The notes under the pieces were generated by a model. It saw nothing but the letters and a program-made list of their open reading frames with translations, was not told the origin of the DNA and did not search any database. 64,000 bases of DNA, taken from Filifactor alocis ATCC 35896 (lineage in GTDB: Bacteria; Bacillota; Clostridia; Peptostreptococcales; Filifactoraceae). Location: NCBI RefSeq assembly GCF_000163895.2, contig NC_016630.1, positions 434,001-498,000 on the forward strand, written 5' to 3'. Shown piece by piece: positions 44,801-53,139 of this stretch; the first letter of the stretch is position 1, and each line of letters begins with the position of its first letter. Position numbers and translations under genes: made by a program.

Positions 44801-45909
44801 TTTTTTAACTTCCCGACATACGCAGTGTAGGAACCTGCTTCTTTTTCGTCATTAAACATACGATTATATTCATCTTTTGTACAATATTTTAAAATAATAT
44901 CTCTTAGCAATCTCAAATTCGTTTTATGCTTCTCATACTGTTTTACCTTAGCAAAGGAAATATACTCCTCTGTTTCTAAAATATCTACCAAAATATTCCA
45001 ATCATACATTGCCTTCATTTGTTCAAAAAGATATACTTTTTCAGGAACTTTTTCTTCTAAATTCTTTACAATATCGTCTTCATACTTTCCCTCTGAGAAA
45101 GAAAAGGAGTCTATCTCTAATTCTTCTTTACTTACTCTCAAAAATTTGCAAACATCTCCCTTGTTACCGACAATAAATTTACAAAAATTCTCAATTACTG
45201 CACTTTGAGCTTTTTTTTCTTCTTTTTCTAACTCATCACTTATTTCAAATAAATTCTTTAATTTTTTTACTTTTTCACTTTTTGCAATCGATCTATTTTT
45301 TAAGATTTCTTCATATTCATCTTTCTGATTTTCAGACAAACTTACAGAAAGATTTTGTTCTTCTTGTAAACTCAACAAAAAGGTATCTAAGATAGGTCTG
45401 AGTTGTTTTGCACTTTGCAAATCTCCATCAATTAAAAAATGACCTCTCGTTTTAATAATATTATGTAGTGCAAGATATATCAGCCTGATGTCCTGTTTTT
45501 CCTCTGATTCTATCAAATGCTTTCGTAAATGAAATATAGTAGGAAATTCTTTGTAATATTCTATATCAGAATAGTCTTTTTCGATGAACAACGGATATTT
45601 AAAATCATTCGACTTATCTTCCAAATGTAACCTACTCTCATTCAATCTTATAAAGAAGGTAGGATCAATTTTACAGATTTCAGGAGAAAAAATTTCTTGT
45701 AATAAATCGATTCGTTGTTTTTTTCGCTCAAGTCTTCTTCTGTTTCCTCTTTGTAGTCTTCTATCTTTTGCTGTATTTGCTGATTCAAATAATCTAATTC
45801 CCCACATATCTTTTTTCTTGAATTTGCATAGGTTGTATTGTGAATCGGTAACTGCCCAACCTACAGAATTAGTGCCTACATCCAGTCCTAAATAATATTC
45901 TTTTGTCAA
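41812..45909 (-). CDS. cas9: Cas9, type II-A RNA-guided nuclease
   Basis: A full-length Cas9 of 1365 residues if translation begins at the TTG at 45909. That codon follows GGAGGAG at the correct distance and starts the family sequence TKEYYLGLDVGTNSVGWAV; an ATG at 45930 lies before the ribosome binding site. RuvC-I Asp10, RuvC-II Glu about 793 (FIEMARGGE), HNH His about 876 (WDRDHIYPQS) and RuvC-III His/Asp about 1006/1009 (YHHAKDAYLN) are intact, and an arginine-rich bridge helix (RRLQRGNRRRLERKKQR) is present. Both nuclease sites should be active. The sequence matches my memory of Filifactor alocis Cas9. Confidence 0.97.
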   Translation of the reverse strand: MTKEYYLGLDVGTNSVGWAVTDSQYNLCKFKKKDMWGIRLFESANTAKDRRLQRGNRRRLERKKQRIDLLQEIFSPEICKIDPTFFIRLNESRLHLEDKSNDFKYPLFIEKDYSDIEYYKEFPTIFHLRKHLIESEEKQDIRLIYLALHNIIKTRGHFLIDGDLQSAKQLRPILDTFLLSLQEEQNLSVSLSENQKDEYEEILKNRSIAKSEKVKKLKNLFEISDELEKEEKKAQSAVIENFCKFIVGNKGDVCKFLRVSKEELEIDSFSFSEGKYEDDIVKNLEEKVPEKVYLFEQMKAMYDWNILVDILETEEYISFAKVKQYEKHKTNLRLLRDIILKYCTKDEYNRMFNDEKEAGSYTAYVGKLKKNNKKYWIEKKRNPEEFYKSLGKLLDKIEPLKEDLEVLTMMIEECKNHTLLPIQKNKDNGVIPHQVHEVELKKILENAKKYYSFLTETDKDGYSVVQKIESIFRFRIPYYVGPLSTRHQEKGSNVWMVRKPGREDRIYPWNMEEIIDFEKSNENFITRMTNKCTYLIGEDVLPKHSLLYSKYMVLNELNNVKVRGKKLPTSLKQKVFEDLFENKSKVTGKNLLEYLQIQDKDIQIDDLSGFDKDFKTSLKSYLDFKKQIFGEEIEKESIQNMIEDIIKWITIYGNDKEMLKRVIRANYSNQLTEEQMKKITGFQYSGWGNFSKMFLKGISGSDVSTGETFDIITAMWETDNNLMQILSKKFTFMDNVEDFNSGKVGKIDKITYDSTVKEMFLSPENKRAVWQTIQVAEEIKKVMGCEPKKIFIEMARGGEKVKKRTKSRKAQLLELYAACEEDCRELIKEIEDRDERDFNSMKLFLYYTQFGKCMYSGDDIDINELIRGNSKWDRDHIYPQSKIKDDSIDNLVLVNKTYNAKKSNELLSEDIQKKMHSFWLSLLNKKLITKSKYDRLTRKGDFTDEELSGFIARQLVETRQSTKAIADIFKQIYSSEVVYVKSSLVSDFRKKPLNYLKSRRVNDYHHAKDAYLNIVVGNVYNKKFTSNPIQWMKKNRDTNYSLNKVFEHDVVINGEVIWEKCTYHEDTNTYDGGTLDRIRKIVERDNILYTEYAYCEKGELFNATIQNKNGNSTVSLKKGLDVKKYGGYFSANTSYFSLIEFEDKKGDRARHIIGVPIYIANMLEHSPSAFLEYCEQKGYQNVRILVEKIKKNSLLIINGYPLRIRGENEVDTSFKRAIQLKLDQKNYELVRNIEKFLEKYVEKKGNYPIDENRDHITHEKMNQLYEVLLSKMKKFNKKGMADPSDRIEKSKPKFIKLEDLIDKINVINKMLNLLRCDNDTKADLSLIELPKNAGSFVVKKNTIGKSKIILVNQSVTGLYENRREL

Positions 45910-45938
45910 AATATACTCCTCCTTCAACATCTAAGTAC

Positions 45939-45967
45939 TTGATTTGTTTGTAATAGTGTAGTATAAT
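45939..45967 (+). promoter_or_regulatory. Promoter of the tracrRNA
   Basis: TTGATT (45939-45944) and TATAAT (45962-45967) with a 17-base spacer, on the strand opposite to cas9. Start of transcription is expected near 45974. The -35 element lies only 30 bases from the cas9 start codon, so cas9 and tracrRNA promoters are back to back or overlap. Confidence 0.8.
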
Positions 45968-45973
45968 AAGTCT

Positions 45974-46088
45974 AATCTCAAGTTGACTACCATATGAGAT
46001 TACACTACACGGTTCAAATAAAGAATTTTTCTAATCGCCCAATGGGCCCATATTGATATGGATGAAACTCGCTTAGCGAGTTTTTTTA
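45974..46088 (+). ncRNA. tracrRNA
   Basis: The anti-repeat TTGACTACCATATGAGATTA (continuing CACTAC) pairs with crRNA repeat RNA over 26 bases with one G-U wobble. A bulge and a second short stem (UCAAAU with GUUUGA) follow, giving the standard II-A duplex. Downstream are a nexus-like hairpin GCCCAATGGGC (46037-46047), a second stem CCATAT/ATATGG (46048-46061) and a terminator AACTCGC/GCGAGTT (46066-46082) with T7. Length about 115 nt. It is encoded upstream of and divergent from cas9. Confidence 0.92.
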
Positions 46089-46498
46089 TGCGAAAAAATC
46101 ATATCATGTCAAACAAAATCAAATTCTCATAAAATATTTCCGTTACCAATTGATACTCTTTATATTTGTCATTATAACATAAAATTAATATTAAAAAGCA
46201 CAAATTCAATTTCTATGAATACAAAAATGAAATAACCTGATCCCTAAATCTCATTAATAATAAGGAGAATATTCTATATTCTCTATAATCTATTAATACT
46301 ACAAACTAATTAAACAATTGAATCCATCAAAACTCTACAAGTGATGCTTCTAATTGTTCCGATAATTAACTTATGTGAAGTTTCAAAAAGTTTGTACATA
46401 GGTAGCTAAATCTATGAAACAGTCACTTTTTATAGAATTATGAAGTATTTCTATTGAGTTTTAATACAAATTATTTCCTTTGCATGTTCCATTAAAAT

Positions 46499-46526
46499 AG
46501 CGGTATGAGTTGAGTCATACCGCTTT
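46499..46526. terminator. Perfect 10-bp hairpin
   Basis: AGCGGTATGA (46499-46508) pairs with TCATACCGCT (46515-46524) around GTTGAG, with TTTAATATT after it on the plus strand and TATTTTAAT after it on the minus strand. It may end minus-strand transcription from the ICE B integrase region. Confidence 0.65.
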
Positions 46527-46677
46527 AATATTAATTTTTATAACTGGAATTATTTTTCCATATCAACAATTTTTGTCATACAGCAACAAAAATTAAAAAT
46601 AGCTTTTGACAAACAATAATTATTCAATCTATCAAGTAGTATTTTTTAACATTATTGTCTTCTATTTTTACCAAATT

Positions 46678-46755
46678 CTATAGTTCCTGTCCTTCTTCTT
46701 CCTCTTCTTTTTTAACGATAGGTTTCATCGTCGGGAATACTTTTTTACTCAACAT
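46678..46755 (-). CDS. Possible 25-residue peptide at the ICE B end
   Basis: ATG at 46755 with GGGTG nearby. The product MLSKKVFPTMKPIVKK continues with a Glu-rich tail. No homology recognised. Listed only because it is a clean frame in the otherwise empty stretch between int and the CRISPR locus. Confidence 0.25.
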   Translation of the reverse strand: MLSKKVFPTMKPIVKKEEEEEGQEL

Positions 46756-46803
46756 ATTATCACCCAATATCCTATATTATTAGTATTTTCAGCAATTCGA
46801 TAA

Positions 46804-46882
46804 AAGTACTATCAAGTACTATTCATTAGTATAATTTGGAAATTTGTTGTCTTTTTTGTTGTCATCAGACTTTCTTGTTGTC
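46804..46882. repeat. Short direct repeats beside the integrase gene
   Basis: AAGTACTAT occurs at 46804 and 46814, and TTGTTGTC at 46844, 46856 and 46875. They lie within 110 bases of the integrase stop, where Tn916-class elements carry arm-type Int binding repeats. I infer that they mark the left end of ICE B. Confidence 0.45.
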
Positions 46883-46914
46883 TTTCAAACCACAAATTCA
46901 ACTTCTATTTTCAT

Positions 46915-48150
46915 TTAAAATATATCCAAATTCTTTGCTAAATTTTCTATTGATTCTTTCTTCTTATCGCTATTTGCCTCGGCATAAATATCCATTGTAG
47001 TCTCTATACTTGCATGCCCCATGATTTCCTGAATCACCTTTATATTGGTTTCATTTTCACAAAATCTCGAACAAAAAGTATGGCGTAAATGATGGCAAGA
47101 GAAGTGAGGGATCATTATTGGCTCTCTTTTTTCTTTCTTGGCTTTAACAATTTCCTCAGTATTATGAGCTTCTAAAATCCTCCTAATAACCCTATTGATA
47201 GCAGCGGGATTATGTATCATACCAAAACGATTTGAAAATACAAAACCACTCATGCCATCAACAACCGCTGTACAAAACCCTTCTTCTTTCTGTCTTTCAT
47301 ACTCCGTTTCTAAAGCTTCATACACAGGCTGCATCATCGGCAAAATTCTGACGCCTGCCTCCGTTTTAGGTAGAGAAACCTTAAATTCACACTTATATGT
47401 GTCGGTTTTTCTTGGATAATAGGTCATGCTGTGATTTATATCAATGGTTCTTTTTTCCATATCTATATCAGACCATCTAAGTCCAACTACCTCTCCAATT
47501 CTACAACCTGTGCCAAGTAGTACCGTAAATATTGGATTCCAATGGACAAATACCGGACTTGAAGCTATATAATTCATGAAAGCTCTTTGTTGTTCAATAG
47601 TCAATGCATGCCTCATGTTCTTCTTTTTGGTATTTTTCTTTTTAATCTCCGCCATTACCCCATCACTTGGATTGTTTCGGATAATATCATCCCTGACAGC
47701 CAATTGAAAAGTTGGATGAAGTACTGTATGAATAGTTTCCAATGTATTTACCTGAAGTTCTCTGTTATTCAACAAATCATAATAGAAATAAAGTACATCA
47801 GAATATTTGATTTCTCCAATTTTTTTCTTTCCAAAGCCTTCTCTTACAAAATGATTATACATATACATGTAATTGGTGTATGTTGTTTCTCTTAATTCGG
47901 ATTTTGTAGAAATATACCTATCAAAAACGAAGTTAAGCGAAGCATTCCCAGCTACATATACATCTAAACCATCTAATTGATCCTTAATAAGTCGTTCTTC
48001 TCTTTCTCTTAATTTTTTTAAGTCCTTTGAGTAGATAAACTTTCTATTTCCATAAGGATCTACATAGCCATAAGCATATCTCCCATCACTTTCTCGATAG
48101 ATTTCTCCTTTCCTTAAAGCTCTACCTTTGTTGTCTTTTCTTGCGGACAT
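46915..48150 (-). CDS. int: Tyrosine integrase of ICE B (Tn916/Tn1549 class)
   Basis: A 411-residue tyrosine recombinase. An N-terminal arm-binding domain (YRESDGRYAYGYVDPYGNRK) is followed by a SAM-like core-binding domain and a catalytic domain with all signature residues: Arg in GTGCRIGEVVGLRW, HHLRHTF, and MGHASIETTMDIY with the nucleophile Tyr. It excises and integrates the element. I place the start at 48150, seven bases after AAAGGAGAA. Orientation toward the element end matches Tn916-type ICEs. DUF6462 and RHH genes upstream complete the recombination module. Confidence 0.93.
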   Translation of the reverse strand: MSARKDNKGRALRKGEIYRESDGRYAYGYVDPYGNRKFIYSKDLKKLREREERLIKDQLDGLDVYVAGNASLNFVFDRYISTKSELRETTYTNYMYMYNHFVREGFGKKKIGEIKYSDVLYFYYDLLNNRELQVNTLETIHTVLHPTFQLAVRDDIIRNNPSDGVMAEIKKKNTKKKNMRHALTIEQQRAFMNYIASSPVFVHWNPIFTVLLGTGCRIGEVVGLRWSDIDMEKRTIDINHSMTYYPRKTDTYKCEFKVSLPKTEAGVRILPMMQPVYEALETEYERQKEEGFCTAVVDGMSGFVFSNRFGMIHNPAAINRVIRRILEAHNTEEIVKAKKEKREPIMIPHFSCHHLRHTFCSRFCENETNIKVIQEIMGHASIETTMDIYAEANSDKKKESIENLAKNLDIF

Positions 48151-48196
48151 CTCCAATTCTCCTTTCTATACCAAAATATAGAAGTGAGAACTTTCG

Positions 48197-48373
48197 TCAT
48201 TTTTTCAGAGAATTGCAATACAGCTTTTTTATCCCTGATTTAACCGCCTGCGACATGGTCAAATTATGAGTTTTTGCATATTCTTTAAGTTCTTGATATT
48301 CACCTTCTGTCATTCTAACCGTTACTCTATGAAATTTCGGGTCATCAACCAGAGGGCGTCCCATCTTTCCCAT
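48197..48373 (-). CDS. Ribbon-helix-helix protein
   Basis: A 58-residue basic protein MGKMGRPLVDDPKFHRVTVR with the CopG/Arc-like pattern and helix GEYQELKEYAKTHNLTMSQA. AGAAAGGAG precedes the ATG at 48373; an upstream ATG overlaps that site. It probably represses the promoter of the integrase or its own. It sits 47 bases before int on the same strand. Confidence 0.75.
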   Translation of the reverse strand: MGKMGRPLVDDPKFHRVTVRMTEGEYQELKEYAKTHNLTMSQAVKSGIKKLYCNSLKK

Positions 48374-48453
48374 ATTATGCTCCTTTCTCATAATTTAACT
48401 ACATTATACTTTTTGTCCGACATTTTGTCAATACATTTCACAATTTAATACGT

Positions 48454-48651
48454 CTATGTCTGGTACGGTATCAAACGAAAGGTCTCTAAATACTCATCTA
48501 AAATATCGCAATTTACCAAAACTAATTTGTTTAGCTTATAAACTGCTCCTGCTTCTTTTGCCATTTCTTCAAACTTTGTCTGACACATCGAATACAGTTC
48601 CGCGCCCTCTTTATATCTAACAAATCTTTTATGATTGACTTTATTTTTCAT
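48454..48651 (-). CDS. DUF6462-like excisionase-type protein
   Basis: A 65-residue protein MKNKVNHKRFVRYKEGAELY ending with ILDEYLETFRLIPY. The RYKEGAELYSMCQTKFEEMA part is a winged-helix excisionase-like motif, and the family (DUF6462) is found next to the integrase in Tn1549-like ICEs. I start it at 48651, where GGGGGTG lies seven bases upstream. Likely the directionality factor for Int. Confidence 0.7.
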   Translation of the reverse strand: MKNKVNHKRFVRYKEGAELYSMCQTKFEEMAKEAGAVYKLNKLVLVNCDILDEYLETFRLIPYQT

Positions 48652-49074
48652 TAAATTCACCCCCTAAAAATCTATATTTATGTCAACAGCTTGCTTTTTA
48701 TTTTATTTAAAAGTTTTATGACATTAGTAGGTGTCTTGGCTGACAACATAGGAATCTCACCTCCGCCTCTTATTCCAGACGAGCCGGCATAAACTATTGA
48801 AGTATCATTATCACTGCTTGTATCAACGAACAGACTGCCACATCTGTTTTTTATGTTTTCTTATTTGTCGCTCACTTTCTTATTTCCTTGGTTTAACCAG
48901 TATTCATAAAACCGAAATCTTTCAGCAGAAAGGTCTTGGCGTAAGTCATAATTCTCCACAAGCAGATAAAGTCCTACCTTGGTCTATTCAGTTGTCAAAG
49001 AACAATTGCTTAACAGCTTTTTAAAAAAGGGGACTTTAAGTTCTATTCAATGTCAAACTCTCTATTGAGTAAAA
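48652..49074. other. Non-coding gap with a relic open frame
   Basis: No complete gene. On the minus strand a 40-codon stretch (VENYDLRQDLSAERFRFYEY onward) is open and protein-like but lacks a start, so it may be the end of a lost gene. The remaining bases show no motif I can name. Confidence 0.4.
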
Positions 49075-49119
49075 ATAAAAAGACAGATCTCCCTTTACTT
49101 TATAAAGGAAAATCTGTCC
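49075..49119 (-). terminator. Terminator after the sigma-like gene
   Basis: AGACAGAT and CCTTTA pair with TAAAGG and ATCTGTC around CTTTA. The A-rich stretch at 49068-49080 gives a T tract on the minus strand. It lies just after the stop of the sigma-like gene at 49135. Confidence 0.75.
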
Positions 49120-49134
49120 TCATCTACAAGGCGA

Positions 49135-49551
49135 TTATCTCAAAAAATCTTCCAACAACAACTTCAGTTTTTTCAATATATTATTCTTACGCCATTGTAT
49201 AGCTTGATAACTCACTTTCTTTCTTCTTGCAATACTCGAAAGAGTTTCGTCCTGAAAGTACAACCGCTCTATGATGTCCCTTTCTTCTGCATTTAACCTT
49301 GATATAGCGTTTCTGACCGCTTCAATCATCATCTGCGTTTCCACAATTTTTTCAACATCAACGCTTTCATCAATGATATTCTCTGCGAAATGTCCATCCT
49401 GATCCAAGGACGAAAAAAAGAGCAAGTGGTTTTTTCTGTCCACCTGCTCTAAATACTTTTCATGTTCTCTTTCCCGCCAGTAGACTTTGTATATCTCCTC
49501 ACTGACTTTTACCTTTTGTCCGTTTACATATAGATAAAATTCTTTTTTCAT
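49135..49551 (-). CDS. Sigma-70-like factor of ICE B
   Basis: A 138-residue protein. The C-terminal half (AISRLNAEERDIIERLYFQD through SYQAIQWRKNNILKKLK) is a sigma region 4-type helix-turn-helix. The N-terminal part (KEFYLYVNGQKVKVSEEIYK) is typical of the sigma-like regulators encoded by Tn916/Tn1549 elements. GGAGG lies eight bases before the ATG at 49551. It probably activates the excision and transfer genes of ICE B. Confidence 0.85.
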   Translation of the reverse strand: MKKEFYLYVNGQKVKVSEEIYKVYWREREHEKYLEQVDRKNHLLFFSSLDQDGHFAENIIDESVDVEKIVETQMMIEAVRNAISRLNAEERDIIERLYFQDETLSSIARRKKVSYQAIQWRKNNILKKLKLLLEDFLR

Positions 49552-49591
49552 TTTGAAGTCCTCCGTTTCTTTTGACTGACTGTTTTCAGGC

Positions 49592-49631
49592 AAAAAAAGG
49601 AGGACTTCTACACTCGGGCATAAGAAGTCCT
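49592..49631 (-). terminator. Terminator upstream of the sigma-like gene
   Basis: AGGACTTCT (49601-49609) pairs with AGAAGTCCT (49623-49631). Seven A residues at 49592-49598 give a T tract on the minus strand. It would end transcripts arriving from the FtsX/ABC operon. Confidence 0.75.
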
Positions 49632-49713
49632 CTAAAATATAAAAAATATTCTCTTTTCTTAAATTTATTTAATTGCTCTAAAAAGTTTATATGATCGCAA
49701 ACAAATGTACATA

Positions 49714-49803
49714 TTATTATAGGAAAAACAACAATTTTTCCTATCCAGATTTTTCTTCTTATTATAGGAAAAACAACAATTTTTCCTATCCAGATTTTTC
49801 TTC
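49714..49803. repeat. Two perfect tandem 45-bp copies, each a hairpin
   Basis: The 45-bp unit at 49714-49758 is repeated exactly at 49759-49803. Each unit contains ATAGGAAAAA and TTTTTCCTAT around CAACAA, a perfect 10-bp stem. No T tract follows, so these are not classic terminators. The repeat lies 64 bases after the FtsX stop; a frame across it has no ribosome binding site. Confidence 0.85.
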
Positions 49804-49867
49804 GCTAAGTATAAAGGGATTTGCATTCTTATTCTCCTCCATTCCATATAGCTATTTATTTAAGTGA

Positions 49868-52381
49868 TTATGCTCTATTTTGCCAACTAAACATTTTAGG
49901 AATTACTACTGCTATCAATAAAAATATTGGAATTGATACTAACATTGGCCATACAACAAATTGATATTTAAACATTATCATTTGTCCAGCAATCATATTG
50001 ACTATTGTGCGGTTTAATCCAATTCCAATTGTAAATACAGCTATAAAAGTAAAAATTATTCTTATCACACCTTCAGCAGAAAGCATATTTTTTATCTGCT
50101 TGTATGTCATCCCTACTGCATGAAGCGTCATCAGTTCTCTACTTCGTTCATTTATTGATGTATATGTTAGGTTAATAAAATTTAAGATTCCTATTAGGGC
50201 AAGTATTAAACTCATCGCACTTCCTATCAATAGAAATGTTTGCTGCATTTCCTTAAATCCTTCTTTATATTTATTTCTCGATTCAAAATCAAGAAGCGGT
50301 TTTATATTTTCGCAGTACTCAGTTAAAGACGCTTCCACCTTATCAATATTATCATCATCAACATTCATGAAAAGTTTCATCGCCCCCTTGCTCTGTGAAT
50401 GTGCCAGATATTCTTCAGAGGGAAGCATGATATTGATATCTATCGTAAATGAATACCCCGACCCCATGGCATAAGGAATTTTTCCAATCCCTATCACCTC
50501 GTATGACTTTGTTGAACCATCTGGCATTTCAACATTGATATTATCACCAATTTTGTAAAATGCTACTTCAGCATCATCTTTAGAACCTTCTATTGGAGCT
50601 GATATAACAACGTACTTTCCTGTTTTAAACTTTTCCCAATCAAGTTTTCCTGCATCCATTTCAAGTTTGTCATAAACAATCTGATCTATTCCATATACGC
50701 AGCTATATATCTCATGACTGTCAAAAATACGAGTTTCAAGCTCTTTTGCTTCGTCGGAATTGATTTTATTTTTGATAGTCTCGTAAAAATTTAGTACCTT
50801 CTTTAAAACTGAACCATCTACCTTATGAAATCCCGTCGACATATACACCGCACCTATGTCCTCTATGCCATTCATTTTTTTGCAATATTCGATGTTACTT
50901 TCGCTTACCCCTTCATTTTCAACTGCCTTTAAATATCTATCAAACAGCGAAGCATCCGCAACGGTAAAATCCGAACTCGCAAAGCTGCTCACATATTTAT
51001 CTTCATCAAAACTTGCAACTAAAGATACCGTTATATTCAACATAATAATACTCAGAGCCATAGAAAGAATGACAGAAATTGTCTTTTTTTTATTACGTCC
51101 TATATTTTGCCAAGCCATCGTTACTGGTGTGACTTTATGAGTTCTTTTATTTTTTCTCTTGATTGAATTCGAGTACCCTATGTACCTTACAGCTTCAACC
51201 GGGGATATTTTCTTTACAATTCTACATGGTCTTATGCAGCTTATGCGAACAGTTATCCATGAAAAAATCCCACTTACTACAAAGAACCATATATTGAACT
51301 TCATTGTAACAGGAATACTAATCATATTACTGATAATCAATGGAATCATTATCATTGAAGCAAGATAGCCAATGAGCAAACCAATTGGTATTGCAATAAT
51401 ACTGATCATAATTGCTTGCCTAATTACAATCTTTTTCAATTGTATGTTTGTCGTTCCAATAGTTTTAAGCAAACCATAATGGTGAATATCTGCTGTTATC
51501 GATATATTAAAAATATTACTGATAATCAGATATCCTGAAATCATAATTATAAAAAGTAAGAATATCATAAGAGCCATACTTGTTGGATCTATCGATGATG
51601 TAGAATACGCCCAATTCACGCCTTCATTAATTTCTTTTCCGAAATCAAGACGCATTTTTAACTCATCCATTTTACCACTGATATTAAATGCATTATTAAA
51701 GTTAAATCCGGGATTAATAGATCCAGCATAGGAGTCTACATCCATAAACTTCTTCATATCTACTTCATTTTGCCAAGTCGGAGAGAACTTCTCCTGAAAT
51801 TCTTTAGACACATATATTTGATTAGCCAATGTTGCGGTAGGCTTTTTCCAAATTCCACTGACAAGGAATTCTCCTTCATATGTATCAATTCCATTGTCTA
51901 TTTGCAAGCGAATCGTTTGACCTATTTCATGTGAAAGCCCAAAGTCATCAAGCACATTTATACAAGTTGCAATTTCATTTTCTTTTTGGGGAAGGGTTCC
52001 AATTTCAGGAAAAGAAAATGAATGCTTGGCATTTCCTTCACCCGTGTATCTGATTTCGGTATAATCCTCACGAAGTTCTTCATTGGTAGACTGCCCCACG
52101 ATAATGCTATAGCTGAGTTCACTTATTTTATTGTCCCTTGAAAGCTTATCATATTGCTTTTGTGTTAAGAACTTAAACCCTGCGTGAAAGTCACTTCCTA
52201 CCTGATACATCGTAGACTTTTCCATGCCGGTTATCATGCTTCCTGCAACGGTAAATACTGCAGTCACCATGAAAGCTGTGAGCGAAATAGCAAGGATCAA
52301 TATTAAATTTCGTTTCCTATTAGCCTTCATGCTCTTTTTACTTATATTCGAAATCCATTTTCGATTATTTATATTACGCAT
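49868..52381 (-). CDS. FtsX/MacB-type ABC transporter permease
   Basis: An 837-residue permease. One N-terminal helix (LILILAISLTAFMVTAVF) is followed by a large extracellular domain of about 200 residues, three helices (residues 270-390), a second helix and extracellular domain, and three C-terminal helices (LLIGSAMSLILALIGILNF region). This duplicated FtsX layout is typical of permeases that handle antimicrobial peptides, signals or cell-envelope processes. Its ATG overlaps the ATPase gene by 8 bases. Kinase and response regulator genes upstream suggest a sensed-export or resistance unit. Confidence 0.88.
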   Translation of the reverse strand: MRNINNRKWISNISKKSMKANRKRNLILILAISLTAFMVTAVFTVAGSMITGMEKSTMYQVGSDFHAGFKFLTQKQYDKLSRDNKISELSYSIIVGQSTNEELREDYTEIRYTGEGNAKHSFSFPEIGTLPQKENEIATCINVLDDFGLSHEIGQTIRLQIDNGIDTYEGEFLVSGIWKKPTATLANQIYVSKEFQEKFSPTWQNEVDMKKFMDVDSYAGSINPGFNFNNAFNISGKMDELKMRLDFGKEINEGVNWAYSTSSIDPTSMALMIFLLFIIMISGYLIISNIFNISITADIHHYGLLKTIGTTNIQLKKIVIRQAIMISIIAIPIGLLIGYLASMIMIPLIISNMISIPVTMKFNIWFFVVSGIFSWITVRISCIRPCRIVKKISPVEAVRYIGYSNSIKRKNKRTHKVTPVTMAWQNIGRNKKKTISVILSMALSIIMLNITVSLVASFDEDKYVSSFASSDFTVADASLFDRYLKAVENEGVSESNIEYCKKMNGIEDIGAVYMSTGFHKVDGSVLKKVLNFYETIKNKINSDEAKELETRIFDSHEIYSCVYGIDQIVYDKLEMDAGKLDWEKFKTGKYVVISAPIEGSKDDAEVAFYKIGDNINVEMPDGSTKSYEVIGIGKIPYAMGSGYSFTIDINIMLPSEEYLAHSQSKGAMKLFMNVDDDNIDKVEASLTEYCENIKPLLDFESRNKYKEGFKEMQQTFLLIGSAMSLILALIGILNFINLTYTSINERSRELMTLHAVGMTYKQIKNMLSAEGVIRIIFTFIAVFTIGIGLNRTIVNMIAGQMIMFKYQFVVWPMLVSIPIFLLIAVVIPKMFSWQNRA

Positions 52382-53060
52382 CAAAACCACCGCCCTTTGA
52401 AACAACACGACCGTCTTCTATTCTGATAATGCGATCCGCTGTTTGAGCAATCTCCTCATTATGAGTGATTATAACTACTGTCTGATGGATTTTTTTACTT
52501 GTCACTTTCAAAAGTCCGATGACATCTTGACTCGTTTTTGAATCTAAATTCCCGGTCGGTTCGTCTGCAAGTACGATAGAAGGTTTCGTAGCAAGTGCTC
52601 TAGCAATCGCTACTCTTTGTTGCTGTCCTCCTGATAACTGATTAGGCATGCTGCTTACTTTTTCACCCAGACCTAATGCATTAATAATTTCATTTACATA
52701 ATCTTCGTCTACCTCATTGCCGTCTAGTTCTATCGGAAGAACAATATTTTCATAAACATTAAGCACCGGAACAAGATTAAACGCCTGAAAAACAAATCCT
52801 ATTTTTCTTCGCCTAAAGATAGTTAGCTCTTCGTCTTTAAATGAAAATATATCCTTTCCATCAACCAGTACGGATCCATCGGTTGGTCTGTCCAACCCTC
52901 CAAGCATGTTAAGCAAAGTAGATTTACCGCTGCCACTGGAACCGACAATCGCCACAAATTCTCCATGAGACACTGAAATATCCACTCCATCAATAGCCTT
53001 TACGATAACCTCGGATGGACTATAATATTTTTTTAGTGATTTTGTTTTTAATACTTCCAT
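52374..53060 (-). CDS. ABC transporter ATPase (LolD/MacB type)
   Basis: A 228-residue ATPase starting MEVLKTKSLKKYYSPSEVIV, with Walker A GSSGSGKSTLLNMLGGLDRP, Q loop FVFQAFNLVPVLN, signature LSGGQQQRVAIARAL and Walker B VLADEPTGNLDS. I choose the ATG at 53060 because GGAGGG lies six bases upstream. It pairs with the overlapping FtsX permease. The closest functional analogues are the ATPases of peptide-resistance ABC systems in Firmicutes. Confidence 0.92.
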   Translation of the reverse strand: MEVLKTKSLKKYYSPSEVIVKAIDGVDISVSHGEFVAIVGSSGSGKSTLLNMLGGLDRPTDGSVLVDGKDIFSFKDEELTIFRRRKIGFVFQAFNLVPVLNVYENIVLPIELDGNEVDEDYVNEIINALGLGEKVSSMPNQLSGGQQQRVAIARALATKPSIVLADEPTGNLDSKTSQDVIGLLKVTSKKIHQTVVIITHNEEIAQTADRIIRIEDGRVVSKGGGFDA

Positions 53061-53139
53061 ATTCATCCCTCCATATAAAAAGAAAATGCTAAGCACCTAT
53101 ATACTTAGCATAACTCTTTATTCTTTCCAGATTATTTCG

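Larger units (their letters stand above)
46089..46803. other. Junction region between CRISPR locus and ICE B
   Basis: AT-rich, without a confident gene. It contains a bidirectional hairpin (46499-46526) and a possible 25-codon frame (46678-46755). The left end of ICE B should lie in or near its right part, because the integrase gene ends at 46915, but I cannot identify the attachment site without an empty-site comparison. Confidence 0.5.

Noticed and set aside
49665..49847. 60-codon minus-strand frame with a repeated peptide
   Set aside because: The repetition comes from the 45-bp DNA duplication; no ribosome binding site before its ATG.
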